DNA from: Leishmania mexicana MHOM/GT/2001/U1103
Taxonomy: Eukaryota > Euglenozoa > Kinetoplastea > Trypanosomatida > Trypanosomatidae
DNA: 64,000 nucleotides
Direction: 5' to 3'
Assembly: GCF_000234665.1 (NCBI RefSeq)
Contig: NC_018324.1
Location: forward strand, 863,501 to 927,500
The first letter of the stretch is position 1, and each line of letters starts with the position of its first letter. Under the pieces are notes generated by a model. That model had not been told where the DNA came from, ran no database searches, and worked only from the letters and a program-made list of their open reading frames with translations. The position numbers were made by a program, and so were the translations under genes. Positions 53,845-62,133 of this stretch are shown here, in pieces.

Positions 53845-54822
53845 ATGAACCGCACTCCTGCTGCGGGGCGCAACGCGCCGGTGTACGCAACAGCCATGTC
53901 GCAGTTTGCCGTGTGCCGCCAGCCGTGGAACGAGTACATCGGCCTGCTTACCAAGGATGACTCGCAGCCGTTTCACACGACGCCGCAGGAAAAGCCGGCG
54001 TACCGCGGCCGCAAGCGCGGGCGTGAGGGGTGGCTGTTTGGCCAGCAAGTGCAGCTGCACTACCATCGCTTTCCCGATGAGCAACTCTTCACGAACCTAA
54101 CGCGGTGGCGCATGGGTGACACAGTCGGTGACGTTGCCATCCAGCAGTTCCGCAACGCCCAGCCGTTTGACATTGAGGACAAGGATCCGCAAGGCTTTCA
54201 GAGACCGGCGCCGGAGGTGTACATGAAGCTGAACTACAAAAACCCAGCGACCATCTCCCGGTTCCTAACACGCACCGGCCACATGTACCCACAGGATATC
54301 ATGCCCCTCAACCCCGAGGCCGTTGTGAAGCTGCGCGTCGCCAAGGCGCAGGCCATCCGCATCGGTCTCTACCCTCGCTTTGGCAATCCTTTCTGGTTCC
54401 GCTCGCAGAGCTTCCGCCCCAAGGCGTACCAGGAGAACTACGACCCAACCACTTACTCCACCAAGCACACCATGGAGCACTTTGCGTACAACTGGGTGCA
54501 AACGGACCGGATTCGGCAGTACTTCAAAGGACTGGAGGAGCTGCACCAGAGCCGCCGCGCCACGACCAGCTCTGGCGGTGGCGGCGTGACCAGCGAGCAC
54601 AAGCAGCAGAGTCAGCTCTACGCGGTAGACAACATGTCAATCGAGATGCATCGCAATGCTCCGTCCTACAGAGCCGATGTGGAGCGGTCCATCAAGAACC
54701 CCACTGTGCCTGGATTGATGTCGACAAAAGGCATGAAGAAGAAGTTCCACAACTTGTACTCCTCCACCTCGACAAAGAGGATGGGCTTCTCGAACCCCAC
54801 GCTGGGCATCAAAAAGGTGTAA
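53845..54822 (+). CDS. Mitochondrial ribosomal protein bS18m
   Basis: I start at the ATG at 53845 (325 residues). The S18 domain is at about 131-178: NPATISRFLTRTGHMYPQDI, then MPLNPEAVVKLRVAKAQAIR and IGLYPRF. This follows the bacterial S18 pattern of a helix ending in F-I-T-x-x-G-K-I, a Tgl turn, and an A-I-x-x-A-R-x-x-G-L-L-P helix. Bacterial S18 has about 75 residues; the extra 130 N-terminal and 145 C-terminal residues agree with the heavily extended mitoribosomal proteins of kinetoplastids, whose mitoribosome has shortened rRNAs. The N-terminus (MNRTPAAGRNAPVYATAMSQ) is basic and lacks acidic residues, consistent with mitochondrial import. An alternative in-frame ATG at 53620 would add 75 residues of non-coding character. 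A Gly/Ser/Thr loop lies at about 240-255. Confidence 0.75.
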   Translation: MNRTPAAGRNAPVYATAMSQFAVCRQPWNEYIGLLTKDDSQPFHTTPQEKPAYRGRKRGREGWLFGQQVQLHYHRFPDEQLFTNLTRWRMGDTVGDVAIQQFRNAQPFDIEDKDPQGFQRPAPEVYMKLNYKNPATISRFLTRTGHMYPQDIMPLNPEAVVKLRVAKAQAIRIGLYPRFGNPFWFRSQSFRPKAYQENYDPTTYSTKHTMEHFAYNWVQTDRIRQYFKGLEELHQSRRATTSSGGGGVTSEHKQQSQLYAVDNMSIEMHRNAPSYRADVERSIKNPTVPGLMSTKGMKKKFHNLYSSTSTKRMGFSNPTLGIKKV

Positions 54823-56016
54823 CGACAGTGGTGGGTGACGGTAGTGGCGGCAGAGGATTTGGTTGATTGCTGCCAACAGCTATGATGTGTACGTCTGCAT
54901 GTGTGTGTGTGCGGCGAGGCGGTCATGATGGATTGGCCCTCTTTTTTTGTTTTGCGTCTTTGTTGATGAGGGAGTGCAGGACGAATGGCGGTCATGCGTG
55001 TCCGTGACAGAGGCGCCAATGACTTCGTCTCACCATCGTATTTCGGTCATCCAAGAAGCAAGGGCGTCATGGTGGTGTTTGGGTTTGAAGTCGTCGTGCT
55101 GGCCCGCGTTCAATCCCACCCGTGTGAACGCCGGCTCGGGTGCGAGTGCTTCAATGTTCGTGTGGTTGAGGGGGAGGGGCGGGGAATCCGTGGGGCCAGT
55201 GTTGGCTTCCCCAGCCCTTCTCTGTGCGTGTGTCGCTTACATAGCTAACTTCAAGATGAGCAGGGGACAAACACCGGCGAGCGACGAACCTCCTGACGAA
55301 GCGTCGCTACTTGAGCACCCGGTGGTAGCCTCTACCGTAATGTGCGCCAACGGGCAGTCGCGTGCTTGCTGTTGCAACCGCCTTTGAGAAGGGTAGTTCC
55401 AACCCGAAAATGGATGCAGCAACCAGCTCTCTTTCTTTGCGATTAGAGTTGCTCGTTTTTTTTTCCCTGCCGATGTACCATGCTCCTCTTCGCATGGGTG
55501 AGGAAGGGCATGCGAGGGAGTGTACTTCGGCGCACCGTCCCGTACACCCATTTTGATAGCACCTCTCGGCCCCCCACTGCTGTACTCGTCCCCTGTTTCG
55601 CTGTCGTCGCTGTTTTGTGCTGCATTGAGTTACACGTGTGTTCGCGTCCGTTTCGTGCGTGTATCGATTGCACTTACCGCCTCCCGTGGCGTGTTTATCC
55701 ATCATTGTGTTCCGGCTAGAACCCTTTCCTGCGCACTCACCCGCGCTTGGAGCAGCCGAAGTTTGACACCACTCCGTCATCCCTGTGTCTCCACTCCAAA
55801 CTAAAAAGGAAACCATACGTGCGTATACAGAGGACACCCACACATGTGCGACAGATTTCCTCCTCCCCGGGTCCGCTCTTTCTCCCGATAGTCTCTTCCG
55901 CGGCGTTCCACCCAAATCACACAGCTACGCAAGACAGCAACACACATACATACAGCTCCGCAACCATCACAGCCTAACCACCACTCTCTTCCCCATCCTT
56001 CTTGTCTTTTGTCACG
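54823..56016 (+). other. Intergenic spacer, 1.2 kb
   Basis: It contains one small candidate reading frame (55256-55387, listed separately). The remainder is 3'UTR-like, becoming C/T-rich with CACACA runs before the glucokinase gene. AG at 55971-55972 is a possible acceptor (44-nt 5'UTR). Confidence 0.4.
55256..55387 (+). CDS. Candidate 43-residue small protein
   Basis: An ATG at 55256 opens 43 codons in an island of balanced, GC-rich composition. The peptide has an acidic first half (SDEPPDEASLLEHP) and a Cys-rich end (ACCCNRL). This is not the Ser/Phe/Leu composition of the chance frames in the spacers. The ATG follows a pyrimidine-rich stretch and AG at about 55243 and 55254. No family is recognised; it could also be chance. 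Confidence 0.25.
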   Translation: MSRGQTPASDEPPDEASLLEHPVVASTVMCANGQSRACCCNRL

Positions 56017-57252
56017 ATGTCCCTCACAGTTGAGATCCAACTCGAGCAGCTGGCCCCGACCATCAAGGGCGACGCCTCCTGGTCCACCGGCCCCATCTAC
56101 GTTGTGTGCGATGTTGGCGGCACGAACGCGCGTGTCGGCTTTGCTCAAGGGGCGCAGCATGACAGAAGCGGGCTGCACATCATCTATGTCCGCTTCAAGG
56201 TGACGAAGCACGACATCCGCCAGCTACTGGAGTTTTTCGATGCGGTGCTGCAACACCTGAAGAAGAACCTGCCCAACCGCGCTGCCCACTTCCTGCGTCG
56301 TGTCGCGTCTGGTGCCGTGAGTGTGCCAGGGCCTGTCACCAACGGACAGCTCGGCGGGCCCTTCAACAACCTGAAGGGCATTGCGCAGCTGGCGGACTAC
56401 CCAGCGGAGCTGTTCCCAAAGGGCCGCAGCGCGCTTCTGAACGATCTGGAGGCTGGCTCCTATGGCGTGCTGGCGCTGAGCAACGCCGGCATGCTGTCCG
56501 ACTACTTCAAGGTCATGTGGAAGGGCACGCAGTGGGATGCGCTGTCGGAGGGCAAGCCCGTCGGCAGTACCATCGGCCGCGGACGCTGCATGGTCGTGGC
56601 CCCCGGCACCGGCGTCGGCTCTTCTCTCATCCACTACGTGGGTGTCTCGGACAGCTACGTCGTGCTGGCACTGGAGTGCGGCTGTTTGTCCATGTCTTGG
56701 TGCGCCAACGAGGACTCTAAGTACGTGCAGGCACTTGCCGGCTACATGGCATCCAAGGCGCGTGTGAAGGGCCTGGGCTCGACGGTGGCCCCCATCTGGG
56801 AGGCTGCGACAAACGGTAGCGGGTTGGAGTTCAACTACGCGTACGAGAAGGAGGGGCCGAAGGCATCCGCCCTCCTCAAGTCCGCTCACGAGGTAGCCAA
56901 GCTCGCCAAAGGTGGCAGCGACCCGGCCGCCATGGCAGCCATGGACCGTCTCTACAAGAACCTCATGGGCCTCACGGCTGAGACGACGATGCAGTTCTTG
57001 CCGCTGACGTGTGTGCTGATGGGCGACAGCATCGTTTCCAACAGCTTCTACTTCGATAACCCAGAGAATGTGAAGAGACTGAAGGCTCGCATAAACGAGC
57101 ACACGATGGAGCGGCAGTTAAAGTTCTTGAGTCGCACCACATTCCTTCGCCAGGTGCGCAGTGTGAACATCAACCTGCTGGGCTGCCTTGGATTTGGTAG
57201 CCAGCTCTCCAATCCAGCAGATCAGTTAGCGCCAACCAAGTCACACTTGTGA
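56017..57252 (+). CDS. GLK: Glucokinase, glycosomal
   Basis: The enzyme phosphorylates glucose to glucose-6-phosphate. I start at the ATG at 56017 (411 residues; the frame runs 15 bases further up only to a TTG). It is the bacterial-type glucokinase of trypanosomatids, distinct from their hexokinase. The phosphate-1 motif DVGGTNARVGF begins at residue 32, the catalytic aspartate is D143 in LLNDLEAGSYG, and VVAPGTGVGSSLIHY is the phosphate-2/adenosine region at about 193-207. LECGCLSMSWCANED carries the conserved Glu and a Cys-rich stretch. The C-terminus is SHL, an acceptable type-1 peroxisomal signal, so import into glycosomes, where the first steps of glycolysis take place, is expected. The 3'UTR holds copy B of the dispersed repeat. 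Length is somewhat above that of the T. cruzi enzyme. Confidence 0.93.
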   Translation: MSLTVEIQLEQLAPTIKGDASWSTGPIYVVCDVGGTNARVGFAQGAQHDRSGLHIIYVRFKVTKHDIRQLLEFFDAVLQHLKKNLPNRAAHFLRRVASGAVSVPGPVTNGQLGGPFNNLKGIAQLADYPAELFPKGRSALLNDLEAGSYGVLALSNAGMLSDYFKVMWKGTQWDALSEGKPVGSTIGRGRCMVVAPGTGVGSSLIHYVGVSDSYVVLALECGCLSMSWCANEDSKYVQALAGYMASKARVKGLGSTVAPIWEAATNGSGLEFNYAYEKEGPKASALLKSAHEVAKLAKGGSDPAAMAAMDRLYKNLMGLTAETTMQFLPLTCVLMGDSIVSNSFYFDNPENVKRLKARINEHTMERQLKFLSRTTFLRQVRSVNINLLGCLGFGSQLSNPADQLAPTKSHL

Positions 57253-59154
57253 AACACTTGTTGGAGCGCAAGAGAAAGAGTGACACATCGTAGGCGTGTG
57301 CTCGTCTGGATCATTCCGCTCTTGCTTTTCGAAGCGTCAGGAAGAAGGAACGATTCGACGCTGCGAGGCACCCCTTCTTCTGAAGTCGAGGCGCTGTTGA
57401 ATGGGCGTCAGTGTGTCAAGACTTTTCTGTGTGGTTGAGGCGCGAGAGGAAGCCGGCGCCAGCGTGTGATCCTGCGGGTGTGCCTGTGTGTTGTGGCGAT
57501 GGTGCTCATGGCAGCGGTGGTGGTTTACCGCGCCATCGCGCCGGTGCAGGTATCATCGACAACAAAAGCAAAACACCGAGTCGATTGTGATGTCAAAAGA
57601 CCTTCCTTTGCGCACGTTTGTTCGTGCAGCGGGCATACTCGCACGCGCTCCCTCACCCCCCCACCATCCACGCACACGCGTGTGCACATCTTAGCGCGCA
57701 TACAGTAGTCGCGAAACGCGCGGTGCTGTCGGGATCTTTATCTGCCGACGAACGCCACCATCACCACCTCTTCCCTCCTGGATGTCACTCTCGGGACACT
57801 AGTCAGCGTCTGTGCCGTTTCCTGCGTTGCCGGTGTGCACGGGTGACCGTGTTCCCATCCAAAGAAATAGCAAACACCTCTGCTTCTGTGTTTCGAATTG
57901 AGTCTTTCATAGTCTCTTGTAACACGATGATACCCCGGCTAACGGGGTGTGGGACATACCTCGGTGCGTGTGGCATCTCGGGGTCCAGTGCCCCCACTCT
58001 ATGTGGCTGGGAAGCCCCCAATTCCTGCGAGAGTGCAGAACCAGCTCTGGTGGTGACAGGGTCGTGCACCTACCTATGTAGGGGGGAGGCCAGAGCGATG
58101 CATCGCTGCTGATGTCGGTGGTGAGGTCGTGCATTGAAGTCGCGTCGGGGCGCGCTGCGACACTCCAGACGTCTGTACCGCCCATGTGATGGGCAGCGTG
58201 TCAGCGTGACTCGAGCCTATCCCCCCTCCCTCCCCCGGACCTTTCAGTGCCGACTGGTGTGGGGAGCCTGGGCCACTCCTGGAGATGCACCAGGTGGCGA
58301 CCGGCTTAATCGGAGCGGCCGCGAGGCGTGACATGCAAGGCGGGCGAGTGGGTAGCGTTTGAGGCGCAGGCCGTGCTCGGATGACTGAGTCGACATTCCT
58401 GTGAAGCGTGTCTTCAGCAGCTTCGCGGCACGCGATATGGGGGGGGCCTGTGGCAGCCCGGTAGATGGAGTGGAGCTCGGCTCATATTGTACGACATGGG
58501 GCGGATACGTTGAAACGATTTTTTTTTCCGCCCTTGTTGCAGCGTGTTTTCAAGCGATTTGGGCCAGATGTCGAAAGGATATCTAGTTCGAAGAGTCTTA
58601 GCCGCACACTGTCATGAGGGTATCCCTGTACTTGAAACAACTGCACGTACGCGCGTGCAAAGAATAGACAAAGAACAGCGTCAGTGGCGGCAGTCGATCC
58701 TGAACAAGGCAGGCGGCTTTCACACGGTGCTCTCGTGTGCTTATTGCCGATGGCCACTGTGTTTTGCGTGACAGCTTGTTGTTTGACGACCGTTTCACAG
58801 CGGCAGAGAGGTCACAGGAATCGTCGGCGCGCTCTTCCCTCCCAGGCACGCACTTCAAGCCGACTGTAGAGCTCGACTTGCAAAACGGAATACGCGATCT
58901 CTTTCTTCCTTTCTCTTCTGCCGCATTCTTGCTCACGGGGACAGGCACGCATGGCGGGACACCGACAGCGTTTTGCATGTTTCTGTGTCTCCGTGCGCGC
59001 GCGTTGGTGGAGGCACGTATTCCAGCTTCTCTGCGTCGCTAATCCGTCACCCATGACCCCTCCCTCTCTTCTTACCTTTCCCACGCCCATACACGGTCAG
59101 ACAAATACTTGAAAAGCGCTGTTCATTTGCGCCGGTGCACGGCGCAAACCGCAC
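57253..59154 (+). other. Intergenic spacer, 1.9 kb, with dispersed repeat
   Basis: Holds the SIDER-like copy B. The remaining DNA is of mixed composition. No other gene was found. Short frames inside the repeat (for example 58074-58334 on the - strand) also occur in copy A and are non-coding. Confidence 0.45.
57940..58525. mobile_element. SIDER-like dispersed repeat, copy B
   Basis: Core 58034-58485 is the near-exact, direct-orientation partner of 36582-37032. The upstream 100 bases (ending cccaattcctgcgagag) and the roughly 35 bases downstream align with copy A only with many differences and small gaps. It lies about 0.7 kb behind the glucokinase stop. Its position in the likely 3'UTR would allow it to influence mRNA stability or translation, as reported for SIDER2 elements in Leishmania. 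That role is inferred. Confidence 0.75.
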
Positions 59155-60351
59155 ATGGATGAGAAGCCGCCACCGCCGCCGCCGCCGCAGCAGGACTCTG
59201 CGAGGAAAGTCGCTGCTAACGCTCTTGGGCGATCTGCCGAAGTACACGCACCAAAAGTGCCCCTTTCAGCCGCAGCCCCGCAGCCCAGTGAAGAGAAGAG
59301 GAGGGAGTGGGAGGCGGAGCAGCTCCGCGTTGCGCTGCTGGCAGATGTACCGCGCACAGAGTACTACTACTGCCGCCACCTTAGCAACCACGGCAACGGT
59401 ACAGTACAGTTGAATGCGCCCCACAACGAGGGTGGAGCGCCGGATGAGGCTTTCGTGCACCAACGGTTCGCGTTGCCGAATTTCGAGGCTAGCTTGTTGT
59501 TACCCCCGCAGACAGGCGTGACAGACAACAGTGAAGCGCACGACGTCGACTCGACAATATGCAACCCATCAAGCCTCAACTCCCCCTGGGAAGCCCTGTG
59601 GTGTCAGCTCCGGTTTGACAAGGCCCGGCAAAGCGCGGCTGCCGTCGCGCAGCAGCTGCCAACACTCACGTTCGTCGGCGGTGTAGACATCTCTTTCATC
59701 CCTGGCTCGGACGACGGTGTCGCCTGCCTCGCTATCTTGCGCTATCCATCCATGGAGCACGTCAAGACGTACATGCACCGGTGCACGCTTCGGGAGCCGT
59801 ACATGTCCGGCTTTCTTGCCTTCCGCGAGATCCAGCCCGTTTGCGAGCTCTTCGACTCTGTGCGAGTAGAGCTGCTGGCGACGCAGACGATGCCGCATCT
59901 GCTTATCGTGGATGGGAACGGCGTGCAGCATCCCCGCCGGTGCGGACTGGCAACGCACCTGGGTGTGGCGCTCGACATACCGACGATTGGGTGCTCAAAG
60001 AAGATGCTGCAGCTGGATGGGCTGACACGGGAGGGAGTAGAGACAGCGCTGGAGACGTTGGGCGAGGCAGCATCGAGCAGCCCATCTCTTCCTCGTCTTC
60101 TGCCTCTGCTGGGCACGTCGTCGCCAACGCAGCTCTACGGCTACGCCGTGCACGGGCACCTGAACAGCGTTAAAAAGTGCATCTATGTCTCTCCAGGCCA
60201 CTGCGTTGGCTTTGCCGTTGCCGCTGCACTGGTAATGACGATGCTACGTCACCGCATCCCAGAGCCGATCCGTGCTGCCGACCTCGGCTCCAGGGCTTAC
60301 ATCAGCGACGCATTCGCGTCGGCGACCGCTACCAACTCGCACCCACCCTAG
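59155..60351 (+). CDS. Endonuclease V
   Basis: Endonuclease V cuts one nucleotide 3' of deaminated bases; eukaryotic forms prefer inosine in RNA. The 398-residue protein carries the full active-site set: D178 in VGGVDISF, E225 in PYMSGFLAFRE, D253 in LLIVDGNGVQHPRRCGLATH, and H349 in YVSPGHCVGF. The PYMSG wedge that pries open the substrate strand is also present. SKKML supplies the conserved lysine region, and RHRIPEPIRAAD corresponds to the family's RxPEPxRxAD end. Bacterial enzymes have about 225 residues; here an N-terminal extension of about 130 residues (Pro run, then Glu/Arg-rich) and a Ser/Leu insert near 310-325 add length. No mitochondrial or glycosomal signal is obvious. The ATG at 59155 is followed by a polyproline stretch, so a downstream start cannot be excluded. 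Confidence 0.93.
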   Translation: MDEKPPPPPPPQQDSARKVAANALGRSAEVHAPKVPLSAAAPQPSEEKRREWEAEQLRVALLADVPRTEYYYCRHLSNHGNGTVQLNAPHNEGGAPDEAFVHQRFALPNFEASLLLPPQTGVTDNSEAHDVDSTICNPSSLNSPWEALWCQLRFDKARQSAAAVAQQLPTLTFVGGVDISFIPGSDDGVACLAILRYPSMEHVKTYMHRCTLREPYMSGFLAFREIQPVCELFDSVRVELLATQTMPHLLIVDGNGVQHPRRCGLATHLGVALDIPTIGCSKKMLQLDGLTREGVETALETLGEAASSSPSLPRLLPLLGTSSPTQLYGYAVHGHLNSVKKCIYVSPGHCVGFAVAAALVMTMLRHRIPEPIRAADLGSRAYISDAFASATATNSHPP

Positions 60352-60897
60352 TCGCGCGCCTCCCCCCCCCCCACACACAGGCGCAGACGCCCCGCAGATG
60401 ATGGCGCACACCAACAGCATAAAAAAGTCCGTGCATCTTCTGATCACGTGAGAATCGAGGACTGCAGCGCCACGTGTCAAAGTCTCTTTTGCACACACAC
60501 ACACACACCCACGAGCACGCGGTGGAAGAAGAGCCTTCGAGCATTGGCCGCCGCCAGTGTCCATGAAGCTTCTCCGCCACCCAAAGCTAGTCACCAACGT
60601 GGCAGCTCCCCTCTATCCATCTGTCTCTTTTTCTGCATCTCCCCACGCCCTCCTCTCTTTCCGTTTTCGATCTTTCGCCGTTGCACTCAGAACTGCCGCA
60701 CGCCCACGCATACGCGCATAAACGTAGACGCACGTGCACTACAACACCGGGGAGGCGCACTCATACCGAGCAGGCGTGGTATAAGCAGCAAGGAGAAGCA
60801 GCAGCAGCAGTGGCAGGTCCATCGAGCATCAGGAAAAGCTCACCCATACGCCACATCCTCCACCCCCCTCCCCGCCGCCTGTCCGGTCGCATTAACG
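60352..60897 (+). other. Intergenic spacer, 0.5 kb
   Basis: The frame of the following gene is open back to about 60448 but reads Ser/Thr/Arg/His-rich sequence without coding character. It contains a CA repeat at about 60491-60508 and C/T-rich DNA at about 60605-60665. No separate gene. Confidence 0.45.
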
Positions 60898-62133
60898 ATG
60901 ATACTCCTCGCCTTTATCGGTGGATCGCTGTGGGTGATATGGTCGGTTGCTGCCTTCTTCATGTACCGCCCTCGCCAGATTAGCGGGGCAACGGTAGTCG
61001 TTACGGGTGCCTGCAGTGAGATGGGGCGGCGTCTCTGCATGCAGCTCTACGCCCGCGGCGCGCGTGTTATTGCGTGGGACTACAGCAAAATAAAACTGCA
61101 AGAGTTGCAGGCAGATGTCCTCAAGGCCACAAAGGAAGCTGAATGCCTTGATGCCGCGGGCTTGCAGGGCGGTGGCCGCGCTGCCGGCTCGTTTCATAGT
61201 GGTGCCTTTGTCGTCATGACAGTGGATGTATCCTCGCGGCTGCAGGTGCAACGTGCGGCCAAGGAGCTGGATGGCCCACTCGACATAATCGTGCACGCTG
61301 CTCACACACACCCGTCCAAGCGGCTCTGCGACCGCGCCGACGACTCCGCGGAGCGGCTCATGCAGACGAACCTGCTGTCTCCGCTCATGGTGGTGCGTCA
61401 GCTGTTACCTCTGTTGTTGTCACCGTCAAACTCGTCTTTGAATGCGGGTGGATTGCCCAAAGCGGCGCAGCGGCGTGGTGACTACGCCCAGGTGGTCACC
61501 CTTGTCTCCGCTGCCGCCAACTACACCCTCTCCTCAGACAGCCCCGAGTATGCGGCGTCGCAGTGGGGCATGGTGGGCATGCACTACTCGATGCGGGAGT
61601 GGATCGCCCAGCAGCGGTGTGAGTACATGACTGGGGGTGGCAGTGGTGCGCCATCAGAGACAAAGGCGACGGCAGCGGCAGGGTCTCGCACACGCTGCCC
61701 GGCACGAGAGGTACGGACGACGCTCCTCTGTTTAAACGAGATTCAATACGGTGTGCCAGCGGTGATGAGCTCTCTCTTGTTGAACTCGCCCGGCATGCCC
61801 ACTACGGTGCGGGCATCGTCGCCGACGACACCATCCTCATCGGCAGCGAGCCCCGAGAGTGACGGAGGTGGCAGCACAGGTCCGCGGGGGTGGTCGACGT
61901 CGGCTTACCGCGATTCCTACACCCAACTCATGCAGAAGCGCAACGCGGAGCTTGACAAGGCGGCGGTGTGCTGTGTGAAGGCCATATGCCGAGGACAGGA
62001 GCGCTACTGCTACACTTCGGCGTGGGCGACAACCGTCGTCTACCCGTTGCTGATGGTGTGCCCTGTGCCCTGGGCAATCCGACTGCTTCGCTGGATGCAA
62101 CGCACGCCAGCGGCGGCGGCGGCAGAGAACTAG
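60898..62133 (+). CDS. Membrane-anchored SDR-family protein with altered active site
   Basis: I start at the ATG at 60898 (411 residues) because a typical N-terminal membrane anchor begins here (MILLAFIGGSLWVIWSVAAF). The Rossmann fold follows: VVVTGACSEMG with the cofactor-binding motif at 36-43, DVSS for the adenine pocket, and IIVHAAHT where classical members have NNAG. The catalytic serine is S204 (VTLVSAAAN). The Tyr motif is Y218-A-A-S-Q222, so the lysine of Y-x3-K is replaced by Gln. The layout of an ER anchor plus SDR domain is that of SDR16C/HSD17B/retinol-dehydrogenase-like enzymes acting on lipid substrates. A Ser/Thr/Pro insert (about 305-330) and a late hydrophobic segment (WATTVVYPLLMVCPVPWAIR) complete it. 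Activity is doubtful without the lysine. It may be a weak enzyme or a non-catalytic binder. Confidence 0.85.
   Translation: MILLAFIGGSLWVIWSVAAFFMYRPRQISGATVVVTGACSEMGRRLCMQLYARGARVIAWDYSKIKLQELQADVLKATKEAECLDAAGLQGGGRAAGSFHSGAFVVMTVDVSSRLQVQRAAKELDGPLDIIVHAAHTHPSKRLCDRADDSAERLMQTNLLSPLMVVRQLLPLLLSPSNSSLNAGGLPKAAQRRGDYAQVVTLVSAAANYTLSSDSPEYAASQWGMVGMHYSMREWIAQQRCEYMTGGGSGAPSETKATAAAGSRTRCPAREVRTTLLCLNEIQYGVPAVMSSLLLNSPGMPTTVRASSPTTPSSSAASPESDGGGSTGPRGWSTSAYRDSYTQLMQKRNAELDKAAVCCVKAICRGQERYCYTSAWATTVVYPLLMVCPVPWAIRLLRWMQRTPAAAAAEN

Noticed and set aside
57466..57708. 80-codon frame after glucokinase with a hydrophobic start
   Set aside because: It begins with GTG, the internal ATG leaves a short sequence that soon turns into His/Thr/Pro-rich low complexity, and no splice signal precedes it.
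58074..58334. Frames inside the dispersed repeat (also present at 36622-37083)
   Set aside because: They are shared only because the repeat core is shared. They have no domain, and the repeat looks like a non-coding retroposon.
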